DNA of 64,000 nt from Clostridium gallinarum (GTDB taxonomy: Bacteria > Bacillota > Clostridia > Clostridiales > Clostridiaceae): NCBI RefSeq assembly GCF_014836325.1, contig NZ_JACSQZ010000004.1:35219-99218 (forward strand), read 5' to 3'. This document shows, one piece after another, positions 36,378 through 45,050 of the stretch. Numbering within the stretch: position 1 is the stretch's first letter; each line of letters begins with the position of its first letter. The position numbers and the translations under genes were made by a program. The notes below the pieces were generated by a model, which saw only the letters and a program-made list of their open reading frames with translations, was not told the DNA's origin and ran no database searches.

Positions 36378-37634
36378 CTATTTTATCTTTTCTTTTATGA
36401 CTTCCAATCCCTTATTAAATTGAGGATCTATACTTCTGTCATATTCCTTTTGCGCTAACTCTTCAGGAATTTCCACCTCTATATCCGGTTTTATTCCTAC
36501 CTTATGAATATTTTCTCCATTTGGTGTATAGTATTTTGATGTAGTGACTTTTAATCCACCATTACCATCTTTAAATTCTATTAATTGTTGTACAACACCT
36601 TTTCCAAAACTAGTTGTTCCAATAGTAGTTCCAACTTCATAATCTCTTAAAGCTCCAGTAACTACTTCTGAAGCTGATGCACTTCCTCCATCAATTAATA
36701 TAACTAATGGCATACCTTCAGCATCTCCACCTATAGACTTAGATTCTTGCTTATTATCATATTTATCTATAGTATATGTTATAACTTTTCCCTTTGGAAT
36801 AAATTCAGAAGCAACTTTTACAGCTTCATTTAGAAATCCTCCTGGATTTCCTCTTAAATCTAATATCATTCCCTCCATACCTTGGTTTTTAAGTTCAACT
36901 ATCTTTTCCTTAAAGTCCTTAGCTACATCTTCATCAAAAGAAGCTATTTGTATATATCCTATATTGTTGTCTATTAATTCTCCTTTTACAGATATTATCT
37001 TAACAACATCTCTAACTATTGTTATATCAATATAATCTGAGCCTTGTCTTGAAACAGTTAAAGTTACTGGTTTTCCTTGCTCACCTTTTATCATTGCTAC
37101 AGTTTTTTCAACATTAACTTCTTCTAGTTCTTTTCCATCAACCTTTAAAATTACATCACCAGCTTTTAATCCTGCTTTTTCAGCTGGAGAACCTTCTATT
37201 GGTGCTACTACAGTAACCTTATCATCCTTAATTCCTAACTGAGCTCCTATACCTACAAAATGTCCTTCGCTTTGTTCAGTAAAAGATTTGTATTCATCAG
37301 AATTCATAAATACTGTATATGGATCCTTTAAAGATTGTGTCATTCCTTTTATTGCTGACTCTAAAAGTTCATTATCATCTATTTCTCCATCATATTTTGT
37401 TAGTAATGCATCTCTTACCTGAAATAATAATTCATACTTCTTTACATCCTTTACTTCACTAACATCTTTAGCTACATCATCACTAATGCTTCTTAAGCTA
37501 ACTCCACTGAATGCAACAGTGTTTCCTAAATAGAAAAATGTAAGATTTGAAATTAAGAAAATTATAACTATTCCTATTATAACTAGAGATTTCTTATAAG
37601 CTTTCTTACCTTTTTTGTTGTTATTCTCCTCCAT
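36378..37634 (-). CDS. ctpB: S41 carboxyl-terminal processing protease (CtpB type)
   Basis: A 418-residue secreted or membrane-anchored serine protease. One N-terminal membrane segment (about residues 16-36) is followed by a PDZ domain (HFVGIGAQLGIKDDKVTVVAP...GLKAGDVILKVDG). The S41 catalytic core has the serine in GGSASASEVVTGAL and the lysine in TSFGKGVVQQ. In Bacillus CtpB cleaves SpoIVFA to trigger sigma-K processing in the mother cell; other S41 proteases trim wall enzymes. It lies in the ftsEX-ctpB-minJ cluster, 118 bases after ftsX. Confidence 0.93.
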   Translation of the reverse strand: MEENNNKKGKKAYKKSLVIIGIVIIFLISNLTFFYLGNTVAFSGVSLRSISDDVAKDVSEVKDVKKYELLFQVRDALLTKYDGEIDDNELLESAIKGMTQSLKDPYTVFMNSDEYKSFTEQSEGHFVGIGAQLGIKDDKVTVVAPIEGSPAEKAGLKAGDVILKVDGKELEEVNVEKTVAMIKGEQGKPVTLTVSRQGSDYIDITIVRDVVKIISVKGELIDNNIGYIQIASFDEDVAKDFKEKIVELKNQGMEGMILDLRGNPGGFLNEAVKVASEFIPKGKVITYTIDKYDNKQESKSIGGDAEGMPLVILIDGGSASASEVVTGALRDYEVGTTIGTTSFGKGVVQQLIEFKDGNGGLKVTTSKYYTPNGENIHKVGIKPDIEVEIPEELAQKEYDRSIDPQFNKGLEVIKEKIK

Positions 37635-37752
37635 ACTCTAATACTTCCTTTCATAAAAACCTATTAATTATATATTTGTCTTAATAATATTTTAAGTGGA
37701 GATTAATCTCCACTTAAATTATATAGTTTATTCTTTCTTTTTATTAATAGCT

Positions 37753-38643
37753 TTATACATCTAAGAATTTTCTTAATGCAACTGCACTACCTAAAGCACC
37801 TACTATTATTCCACCTAGTAAGAATACCCAAGTTAAACTTCCTAAAACAAAACTTGGCGAAACTAAAGAAACTAAGAACATATTAGATACTATGTAGCCA
37901 TATGCATATCTGTATAAAAAGAATAGTATAATGCTAGCTACTAAAGATCCCACAAATCCTATTATCATTCCTTCAATTATAAATGGCCATCTAATAAACC
38001 AATCTGTAGCACCTACAAACTTCATTATTCCAACTTCTCTTCTACGAGAATATACTGTTATTTTGGTTGTATTGGTTATTAAGAATACAGATACTCCTAC
38101 AAATACAACAAATAATACTAATCCAGCTACTCTAACACCATCTACAAAGGAACTTATAGTATCAATCATATCTTGTTGATTTGAAATATCTTCTACTCCA
38201 GTCATTCCTTTTACAGAATCAGTAACTTGTTGTGCTGCTTCTGGATCTTTTAATTTTACAATAAATGAGCTTGGTAATGGATTGTCCTTTAAATCATAAC
38301 CTTCTAATAATCCTTGATTGTCCTTTAGCATTTCCTTTAAATTCAAAAATGCTTCTTCTCTAGATTCATAGACAACTTCTTTAACCCCTTCTTGTTCATT
38401 AAGTTTAATTTCTATTTCTCTTTGATCAATTAACTTAATGTCTTCATCTAAATAAACTTTAACTTCTAACTTTGAAGCAACATCTTCTATAGCTTTATTA
38501 AAATTTAATCCAAGTAGGATGAAAGTACCAAAAATAAAGAATGTAATTAAAACAGTAATCATAGCTGCTAAACTTAATGTTCTGTTTCTTTTTAAACTTT
38601 TAAAAGCATCTATAAAGAAATACTTTATTGTATTAATTTTCAT
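37753..38643 (-). CDS. ftsX: Cell-division ABC transporter permease FtsX
   Basis: A 296-residue FtsX: cytoplasmic N-tail with the conserved FKSLKRNRTLS, a first membrane helix, an extracytoplasmic domain (about residues 45-165), and three C-terminal helices. With FtsE it forms a mechanotransmitter that activates peptidoglycan hydrolases at the septum or side wall; in Bacillus the partner is CwlO. A CwlO-like coiled-coil NlpC/P60 hydrolase is encoded at 59273-60499 in this window and is a plausible client. Its start overlaps the end of ftsE by 11 bases. Confidence 0.94.
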   Translation of the reverse strand: MKINTIKYFFIDAFKSLKRNRTLSLAAMITVLITFFIFGTFILLGLNFNKAIEDVASKLEVKVYLDEDIKLIDQREIEIKLNEQEGVKEVVYESREEAFLNLKEMLKDNQGLLEGYDLKDNPLPSSFIVKLKDPEAAQQVTDSVKGMTGVEDISNQQDMIDTISSFVDGVRVAGLVLFVVFVGVSVFLITNTTKITVYSRRREVGIMKFVGATDWFIRWPFIIEGMIIGFVGSLVASIILFFLYRYAYGYIVSNMFLVSLVSPSFVLGSLTWVFLLGGIIVGALGSAVALRKFLDV

Positions 38644-39319
38644 TTTCGTACGTCCCCCTTGCTGTATCTCTTGCTACATAACCCTTTTCTATAGCAATAA
38701 CTCTTTTTTTCATGTTATCAACTATTTCCTTTGCATGAGTAGCCATTAGAATAGTAGTTCCAGCTCTATTAATATCCTCTAAAAGCTCCATTATTTCTTT
38801 TGCAGTTTCAGGATCTAGATTTCCTGTTGGCTCATCACAAATTAATACTGATGGATTATTTACAATAGCTCTTGCTAAAGCAACTCTTTGTTGCTCACCA
38901 CCAGATAATTCACTTGGGAACATCTTATACTTATGAGAAAGTCCTACTAATGAAAGTACCATAGGAACTCTTTTTCTAATTTCTTTAGGTGAAGCTTCAA
39001 CTACTCTCATAGCAAAAGCAACATTTTCATATACATTTAAAGTAGGAATAAGTCTAAAATCTTGGAAAACCATTCCTATCTTTCTTCTATAATAAGGTAT
39101 TTGTCTTCTTGTAACAGTTGAAAGCTTCTTACCTGCTACTACTATTTCTCCAACAGTTGGGTCTACTTCTTTAATTAGCATTTTTATAAAAGTTGATTTC
39201 CCTGCTCCAGAAGGACCAACTAAAAACACGAATTCTCCTGATTCTATACTTATATTAACATCTGATAAAGCCTTAACATTATTGTCGTATAGCTTAGATA
39301 CATTTTTAAATTCTATCAT
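38633..39319 (-). CDS. ftsE: Cell-division ABC transporter ATPase FtsE
   Basis: A 228-residue ABC ATPase with Walker A VGPSGAGKSTFIKM, signature LSGGEQQRVALARAIVNNP, Walker B VLICDEPTGNLDP and the H-loop MATHAKEIV. It pairs with FtsX, whose start overlaps this gene's end, so the two are translationally coupled. FtsEX uses ATP hydrolysis in the cytoplasm to signal through the membrane to wall hydrolases. The gene starts the ftsE-ftsX-ctpB-minJ-like cluster. Confidence 0.96.
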   Translation of the reverse strand: MIEFKNVSKLYDNNVKALSDVNISIESGEFVFLVGPSGAGKSTFIKMLIKEVDPTVGEIVVAGKKLSTVTRRQIPYYRRKIGMVFQDFRLIPTLNVYENVAFAMRVVEASPKEIRKRVPMVLSLVGLSHKYKMFPSELSGGEQQRVALARAIVNNPSVLICDEPTGNLDPETAKEIMELLEDINRAGTTILMATHAKEIVDNMKKRVIAIEKGYVARDTARGTYENEN

Positions 39320-39461
39320 TCTCTAAACACCTCGCACATTAGCGTATTTTAAACCTATAGCGTTATTATAGCATAACAAAGCACAAGGAAAAACTTTTTT
39401 TACACTTTTCAACTTTATAAATATACAATTTTCTTCATTTTTTATTAAATTTCATTAAATC

Positions 39462-40298
39462 TTAATAATCTGTAAACCCTTTACCTACTGCCTCTGTAGA
39501 TTCACTTACTGTTAAAAATGCATCTGGATTATTAACTTGGATAAACTGTTTTAGCGTAATAAATTGTTTTGAAGTTAAAACTGTATATATAACGGTCATG
39601 TTTTCTTTTGTATATCCACCTTTTCCAGTTAATATTGTGCATCCTCTATTTATATCATTATTTATAAAATCTACTACTAATTTTTCCTTATTTGTTATTA
39701 TAAATACTTGCTTAACTGGATTTATTCCAGCAATAAATTTATCTACTAAACTTCCTATTAAAATAGCACTTAAAAGACCAAACAATCCTTTTTCAATTCC
39801 AAAAGAATATATTGCAAGTAAAGTTACTGTACAATCGGCTAATAGTAATCCTTGACCTATTGGAATATGAAGATATTTATTTATAATTTTAGCTATTATG
39901 CTAGTTCCACCAGTTGAAGCACCTTGATAAAATGTAATTGCAGTTCCAAAAGCCAATACAGCTGATCCAAATATACATGCTAAAACCATATTATCTGTTA
40001 TTGCTCTTGGCTCAAAGAAAGTTTCAAAAATCCACATTATTACAGACATCATTACTGTAGAATAAATACTTTTAGCTCCAAATGAACTACCAATTAAGAA
40101 AAATGCCAATGCAAATAATATAGCATTAAATATAAAAACTAATATACTTGGATTAATATCAATTATTTGATTTATAGCTAAAGCTAACCCTGAAACTCCA
40201 CCTGCAGCTATATCAAGGGGAAAGAAAAAGTATTCTAATGCAAATGATCCTATTGCTACTCCTACTGTAGCTAAAAAATATTCTTTTAATTTTTTCAT
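39462..40298 (-). CDS. YitT family membrane protein (DUF161 + DUF2179), paralogue 2
   Basis: A 278-residue protein. Five or six membrane helices form the YitT/DUF161 domain (VGVAIGSFALEYFFFPLDIAAGGVSGLA, with the typical FYQGASTGGTSIIAKI). It is followed by a soluble C-terminal DUF2179 domain (about residues 205-278, including RGCTILTGKGGYT). A longer reading from 40334 has no ribosome site; AAGGAG lies inside it, so 40298 is preferred. It is a close paralogue of the gene immediately upstream and the two are cotranscribed. The transported substrate is unknown for the family. Confidence 0.85.
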   Translation of the reverse strand: MKKLKEYFLATVGVAIGSFALEYFFFPLDIAAGGVSGLALAINQIIDINPSILVFIFNAILFALAFFLIGSSFGAKSIYSTVMMSVIMWIFETFFEPRAITDNMVLACIFGSAVLAFGTAITFYQGASTGGTSIIAKIINKYLHIPIGQGLLLADCTVTLLAIYSFGIEKGLFGLLSAILIGSLVDKFIAGINPVKQVFIITNKEKLVVDFINNDINRGCTILTGKGGYTKENMTVIYTVLTSKQFITLKQFIQVNNPDAFLTVSESTEAVGKGFTDY

Positions 40299-40342
40299 TT
40301 CTTTTGTATTCTCCTTCTGTCTATATAATCCCATCTTAAAAG

Positions 40343-41188
40343 TTATTTAATATTTTCAAATCCTTCACCCATTACTTCATGTACTTCTCCTACTGTTATA
40401 AACGCTTTTGGATCAACCTTTCCTATAAACTGCTTTAATTTAATAAACTCATTTCTTCCTACAACAGCATATAACACAAAGGTATCTTTTCCTGTAAAAC
40501 CTCCAACGCCCTTTAAAAAAGTACATCCTCTCTCTAATTCATCCATAATAAATTTTGCTATTTCATCATTTTTTGTGCTTATAATAGTTACTTCCTTACA
40601 AACCTTGAATCCTTCTATAAATTTATCTATAGCTATTCCATTAATTATTACAGATAATAACCCATATAATCCTACATTTATACCAAAAGTTAGTGCACCT
40701 AATAAGGTTACTATAAAATCAACAGCTAATAAAGACTTTCCTATATCTATATTTAAAAACTTATTTAATATTTTGGCTATAGTATCTGTACCTCCAGTAG
40801 ATGCATTGGCATTAAAAACTATTGCCATTCCTATAGCTGTTATTAAAGTTCCAAATATAGCTGCAAGCATTAAATCATTAGTTAAAGCTTGTGGATTAAA
40901 AAACTTTTCTATAATTGTCATTATTCCCGCTAAGCTAAAACTAGAAATTATAGTCTTAACACCAAAATTTTTTCCTAGAAAAATAAATCCAATTACAAAT
41001 AGAAATAAATCCATAATAAAAACTAATGGCCCTGTAGAAATTGAAGGTATATAATGATTTATTACTATTGCTAAACCTGTTAGTCCCCCTGCAGCTATAT
41101 CATTAGGTATAAAAAAATATTCTAGCGATATAGCAACTAAAAATACACCTGTTATTATTAAAAGATACTCTTTTACTTTTTCCTTCAT
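40343..41188 (-). CDS. YitT family membrane protein (DUF161 + DUF2179), paralogue 1
   Basis: A 281-residue YitT protein with the same two-domain plan as its downstream neighbour: helices in residues 1-200 (LEYFFIPNDIAAGGLTGLAIVIN, NANASTGGTDTIAKIL) and a DUF2179 tail (RGCTFLKGVGGFTGKDTF). The pair arose by tandem duplication, clear from aligned motifs throughout. The stop is 45 bases from the next start. Function is unproven; DUF2179 tails resemble small ligand-sensing domains. The upstream gap holds several DnaA-box-like sequences. Confidence 0.87.
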   Translation of the reverse strand: MKEKVKEYLLIITGVFLVAISLEYFFIPNDIAAGGLTGLAIVINHYIPSISTGPLVFIMDLFLFVIGFIFLGKNFGVKTIISSFSLAGIMTIIEKFFNPQALTNDLMLAAIFGTLITAIGMAIVFNANASTGGTDTIAKILNKFLNIDIGKSLLAVDFIVTLLGALTFGINVGLYGLLSVIINGIAIDKFIEGFKVCKEVTIISTKNDEIAKFIMDELERGCTFLKGVGGFTGKDTFVLYAVVGRNEFIKLKQFIGKVDPKAFITVGEVHEVMGEGFENIK

Positions 41189-41220
41189 ATAAATCTCCTT
41201 TCATAGAGAATTTTTATTAT

Positions 41221-41324
41221 TTTTCCACATTACATCTAATTCTATCCACAGTTATTATATTTTCCCCACAACTTTTTATAATTCTACATAAATATTATAT
41301 ATATGTTGCAAGTAATAATCCACA
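41221..41324. promoter_or_regulatory. Cluster of four DnaA-box-like 9-mers
   Basis: TTTTCCACA (41221), CTATCCACA (41242), TTCCCCACA (41262) and TAATCCACA (41316) all point the same way. Three differ from TTATCCACA at one base and one at two. They lie in an AT-rich gap of about 300 bases between the yitT pair and transketolase. It could be a DnaA-titrating or DnaA-regulated site, or chance. Confidence 0.35.
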
Positions 41325-41372
41325 CCATTTATATCATTATTAAATTGAAAAAGTTATCTCTTAAAACCATAA

Positions 41373-41397
41373 AGGGACTGCTTTAAATGCAGTCCCT
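41373..41397 (-). terminator. Terminator after the transketolase operon
   Basis: A 9-bp stem (AGGGACTGC/GCAGTCCCT) with a 7-base loop and a T-rich tail on the minus strand, about 95 bases past the stop. Confidence 0.78.
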
Positions 41398-41492
41398 AAC
41401 CTAAATGAGCTTATCTTAAACTCACTAAAAATGGTAAATATAGCTATTTTAAAATAGTTTTGTGATTTATTTTAATTATTATAGTTAACAAA

Positions 41493-42437
41493 TTATTTTT
41501 TTAAAGCAATTGCTTTCTTAACTTTTTCAACTACATTCGCAGCTGTTAATCCATATGCTTCTAAAAGTTGATCTGGTAATCCACTTTCTCCAAATACATC
41601 TTGAACTCCAACCTTTAATACTGGTACTGGCATTTCTTCGGTTAATACTTCTGATACAGCAGATCCAAGTCCACCTATTACATTGTGTTCTTCAACTGTT
41701 ACTATAGCACCAGTTTCCTTTGCTGCTGTAATTAATATTTCTCTATCTATTGGTTTTAATGTATGAATATTTATTACTCTTGCATTAATTCCTTCGTTTT
41801 TAAGCATTTCTTTAGCTTCTAAAGCAACATCTACCATTATTCCAGTAGCTACTATTGTTACGTCATTTCCTTCTGCTAAAGTTACACCTTTACCTATTTT
41901 AAACTCATAAGTATCTTCATCATTTACAATATTAACAGCAGCTCTTCCTAATCTAACATAACAAGGTCCATCATATTCAGCAATAGCCTTTATAGCAGCT
42001 CTAGTTTCAACTGCGTCTGAAGGGCATATTACAGTCATGTTTGGAATACTTCTCATTAAAGCTAAATCTTCTATAGCTTGGTGAGATGCTCCATCTTCCC
42101 CTACTGTTAATCCCGCATGAGTTGCACATACTTTTACATTTAATTTGGGATAACAAATAGAGTTTCTAATTTGTTCGAAAGCTCTTCCAGCTGCAAACAT
42201 AGCAAATGTACTTACATATGGAATTTTTCCACAAGTAGATAAACCAGCAGCAACTCCCATCATATTTCCTTCTGCTATTCCCATGTTGAAGAATCTTTCT
42301 TCGCAAACAGCCTTAAAATCTGCAGTTTTTGTTGATTTTGATAGGTCAGCATCTAAAACTACTATATTTTCATTTACATTAGCTAACTCTACTAATGCTT
42401 TTCCATAAGCTTCTCTTGTTGCAATCTTCTTACTCAT
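41493..42437 (-). CDS. Transketolase, C-terminal subunit
   Basis: A 314-residue protein carrying the pyrimidine-binding and C-terminal domains of transketolase. It includes the catalytic glutamate region (FNMGIAEGNMMGVAAGLS) and the phosphate-binding HAGLTVGEDGASHQAIEDLA. In Clostridium, transketolase is commonly split into two genes whose products together equal one full-length enzyme, as here. The enzyme moves two-carbon units between sugar phosphates in the non-oxidative pentose phosphate pathway. The start overlaps the last base of the N-terminal subunit gene, so the two are coupled and made in equal amounts. Confidence 0.94.
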   Translation of the reverse strand: MSKKIATREAYGKALVELANVNENIVVLDADLSKSTKTADFKAVCEERFFNMGIAEGNMMGVAAGLSTCGKIPYVSTFAMFAAGRAFEQIRNSICYPKLNVKVCATHAGLTVGEDGASHQAIEDLALMRSIPNMTVICPSDAVETRAAIKAIAEYDGPCYVRLGRAAVNIVNDEDTYEFKIGKGVTLAEGNDVTIVATGIMVDVALEAKEMLKNEGINARVINIHTLKPIDREILITAAKETGAIVTVEEHNVIGGLGSAVSEVLTEEMPVPVLKVGVQDVFGESGLPDQLLEAYGLTAANVVEKVKKAIALKK

Positions 42438-43261
42438 TAATTGTTACCTCCAATTTCTGCTAAAGCTTGTTCACATTGTTCCTTACTTGGTGCTGTTCCA
42501 TGCCATGAAGCCTCATTTTCCATGAAAGAAACCCCTTTACCTTTTACTGTATTACAAACTATAACTGTTGGTTGTCCTTTAAAGTTCTTTGCTTTTTCTA
42601 TTGCATCTTGAATTGCTGTTATATCGTGTCCATCTATAATTAAAACATTCCATCCAAATGCTTCAAATTTTTTATCAATTGGAGAAGGGTTCATAACCTT
42701 TGTTATGTCTCCATCTATTTGCAAACCATTAAAATCTACAAAAGCAGTTAAATTATCTAGCTTATAATGAGCTGCTGCCATAGCTGCTTCCCATACTTGA
42801 ACTTCTTCTAATTCTCCATCTCCTAGAAGAGTATATACTCTATAATCCTTCTTATCTAATTTTCCAGCTAAAGCCATTCCTACAGATGCTGATATACCTT
42901 GACCTAAAGATCCAGTAGACATATCAACTCCTGGTAAACATTTCATACTTGGGTGTCCTTGTAATCTAGTTCCAATTTTTCTTAAAGTATTTAATTCTTC
43001 AACTGGGAAAAATCCTCTTCTAGCTAACACGCTATATAAAACAGGTGCAGCATGTCCCTTTGATAGGACAAATCTATCTCTGTTATCGTCCTTAGGATTT
43101 TTTGGGTCTATATTCATTTCCCCAAAATATAATGTAGTTAAAATATCAGTAGCTGATAACGATCCACCTGGATGCCCTGAACGAGATTCTGTTAGCATAG
43201 AAACTATATCCTTACGAACAGTTTTTGCTAATGCTTTTAATTCTTCAACATTTTTTATCAT
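42437..43261 (-). CDS. Transketolase, N-terminal subunit
   Basis: A 274-residue protein with the thiamine-diphosphate-binding domain of transketolase. Visible motifs are [24 protein letters not shown] and the ThDP motif [19 protein letters not shown] with its metal-binding acidic residues. It requires the C-terminal subunit for activity. It is the first gene of the two-gene operon, with a strong AGGAGG site. The upstream 267-base gap contains short inverted repeats (AGTGT/ACACT; TTGTGC/GCACAA) that could be regulatory, but no named operator was recognised. Confidence 0.94.
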   Translation of the reverse strand: MIKNVEELKALAKTVRKDIVSMLTESRSGHPGGSLSATDILTTLYFGEMNIDPKNPKDDNRDRFVLSKGHAAPVLYSVLARRGFFPVEELNTLRKIGTRLQGHPSMKCLPGVDMSTGSLGQGISASVGMALAGKLDKKDYRVYTLLGDGELEEVQVWEAAMAAAHYKLDNLTAFVDFNGLQIDGDITKVMNPSPIDKKFEAFGWNVLIIDGHDITAIQDAIEKAKNFKGQPTVIVCNTVKGKGVSFMENEASWHGTAPSKEQCEQALAEIGGNN

Positions 43262-43454
43262 CTTTCATCCTCCTAAGATTTGATTTACCTGTAAATATAT
43301 TGTGCCTTGTCTTTATAAAATTATTTTAGCACAACATATTTAATTTGTATATACTAATAGTGTTATTTCACACTAAAATTAGGTTATTTTAAAGCATATG
43401 TGATATACAATATTTAAATAGTATATCATTTTGCGTTAAAAACTTTTATAATAA

Positions 43455-43477
43455 AAGAAACCCATATAGGGTTTCTT
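43455..43477 (-). terminator. Terminator after mazF
   Basis: A perfect 9-bp stem (AAGAAACCC/GGGTTTCTT) with a 5-base loop, followed by TTATTATAAAAG on the minus strand. Confidence 0.8.
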
Positions 43478-43528
43478 AAGTATTTAAGGTACTCAATTCT
43501 CTTTTAAATAATTTTTTTGATTAATATT

Positions 43529-43882
43529 TTATGCTAAATTTAAACTTATTAATAATGCTTTATTTACCTTTCTCATATCATTATCAGTCATATGACCTAT
43601 CTTTTCCTTCAATCTTTTCTTATCTAAAGTTCTTAGTTGCTCTAATAAAACAACTGAATCTCTATTTAAGCCATATTCTTCTGAAGAAATTTCAACATGT
43701 GTTGGTAACTTAGCTTTATTAATTTGTGATGTTATAGCTGCAACAATAACTGTTGGACTATATTTATTTCCTATGTCATTTTGAATTATTATGACTGGTC
43801 TAATTCCACCTTGTTCAGATCCTATAACAGGGCTTAAATCAGCATAAAAAATATCCCCTCTTTTTACTACCATAGTCGTCAT
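43529..43882 (-). CDS. mazF: MazF/NdoA family endoribonuclease toxin
   Basis: A 117-residue MazF-type mRNA interferase. The conserved N-terminus [26 protein letters not shown] and the core [28 protein letters not shown] closely resemble Bacillus NdoA, which cuts at UACAU. Catalytic arginine and threonine positions are retained. A longer TTG-started reading from 43903 runs into the antitoxin gene; the ATG at 43882 is preferred because GGAG at the end of the antitoxin gene is in range. It forms an operon with the antitoxin. In Bacillus this pair also lies downstream of acpS and a LolA-like gene. Confidence 0.92.
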   Translation of the reverse strand: MTTMVVKRGDIFYADLSPVIGSEQGGIRPVIIIQNDIGNKYSPTVIVAAITSQINKAKLPTHVEISSEEYGLNRDSVVLLEQLRTLDKKRLKEKIGHMTDNDMRKVNKALLISLNLA

Positions 43883-43890
43883 TAGAAATA

Positions 43891-44133
43891 TCACACTCCG
43901 CAAAGCCAGTTCTCATATTCATCAATATTCGCATTTTCGCACTCGAAAGGAAGTTGTGAAAGCTCCAAATTAATTTTCGCCATTTCTTTGTAGCCATCTC
44001 TCATCATTTCAAAAACATCCATATTCAATTGATCTTCATTATATTCTATTAAAGAATACCCAATAAATTGACTACTTTTTTTGATTTTTATTGAATTTTT
44101 CATAAATCGGAAATTAACAACTTTTTTAGACAT
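43891..44133 (-). CDS. MazE/NdoAI-type antitoxin with divergent N-terminus
   Basis: An 80-residue protein immediately before mazF. Its C-terminal half ([17 protein letters not shown]) matches the Bacillus NdoAI helix that fills the toxin groove. The N-terminal half, which in NdoAI is a ribbon-helix-helix DNA-binding domain, is poorly conserved and lysine-rich here ([14 protein letters not shown]). It probably neutralises MazF; autoregulation by DNA binding is less certain. The family call rests on position and the C-terminal helix. Confidence 0.8.
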   Translation of the reverse strand: MSKKVVNFRFMKNSIKIKKSSQFIGYSLIEYNEDQLNMDVFEMMRDGYKEMAKINLELSQLPFECENANIDEYENWLCGV

Positions 44134-44378
44134 AATTTGCCTCCAGATAGTAAAGGATCTATGTATATAAATAGATTATATTGCAAATTATGTCCCTTTG
44201 TCAAAACTTATGTTTAATTTTTTCAACAAATTTTTATATTCTTACAATTTAAATTATTTTGATGATTTTATCTTTGATTTGTAAAATTCTTTCTCATACT
44301 TATGTACTCCACTTTCTTTAACTTCTTAACTTGTACTAATTTAAAAGTCAAATATTGAACTGGTTTAATTTTAATTCT

Positions 44379-44990
44379 TTATTTAAATAATTCCTCATCT
44401 AATTCTTTTAATTTCTCAAAATTTCTATATACTATTCTAACTCGATCATTATTATTTTTATCATAGACTATAGCCCCTATAGGAGTCTTTTGATTTTTGT
44501 CTATAAATATCTTTACTTTATCTAAAGTATCATTTTTTAAAAATAATTCACTAGTAAATGAAATATACTCTGTTTCTCCCCATTCTTCTTGTCCTTCTAT
44601 TATTCCATCATTATTTATAGGATAAGATAATAATTTATTTAAGAAACTTAAAGAATACAAATCATCCATGCTATTTAACATAGTGTATTCCTTATTTGAA
44701 ATATAGTCCTTAACTAATATTTGATCATCTTTATAAATTTTTGTTCTTTCTTCTCCAAAATCAATCCTTCCAGCTAAATTAGCCTTATAATATTGAATTG
44801 CATCTTGTCTTTCTTCATCCCTGGAGTTTTTAATTATAAATTCTACTTCCGATTTATAATTCTCTATGTTTTTTAAAGATTCAATTATTTCTTCATTAGT
44901 TGGTTCAGCTGTTGTCCTAAAGAAAATAACTATCCCAATTAATATTATCGGTATAGATATTAAAGTTATTAGTAATAATTTTTTTTTCAT
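44379..44990 (-). CDS. Membrane-anchored LolA-like (YdcC-type) protein
   Basis: A 203-residue protein with an N-terminal signal anchor (about residues 3-24) and an outward-facing LolA-like beta domain. There is no lipobox cysteine, so it is not a classical lipoprotein, unlike Bacillus YdcC. Gene order (acpS, nnr, this gene, mazE, mazF) matches the acpS-ydcC-alr-ndoAI-ndoA region of Bacillus, which supports the call. The alanine racemase gene found there is missing here. The 245-base gap to mazE holds nothing recognised. Sequence similarity to LolA is weak by eye. Confidence 0.55.
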   Translation of the reverse strand: MKKKLLLITLISIPIILIGIVIFFRTTAEPTNEEIIESLKNIENYKSEVEFIIKNSRDEERQDAIQYYKANLAGRIDFGEERTKIYKDDQILVKDYISNKEYTMLNSMDDLYSLSFLNKLLSYPINNDGIIEGQEEWGETEYISFTSELFLKNDTLDKVKIFIDKNQKTPIGAIVYDKNNNDRVRIVYRNFEKLKELDEELFK

Positions 44991-45050
44991 TTTATCCCCC
45001 TTGAACGTTGATACTTATTATTACTAATATTAAAGCTAATTAAAATTTAT

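Noticed and set aside
43262..43440. CcpA (cre) site before transketolase
   Set aside because: Short inverted repeats are present, but none has the central CG and flanking pattern of a cre site.
44134..44378. Remnant of alr between the LolA-like gene and mazE
   Set aside because: No alanine racemase motif or decayed frame could be read in this AT-rich gap on either strand.
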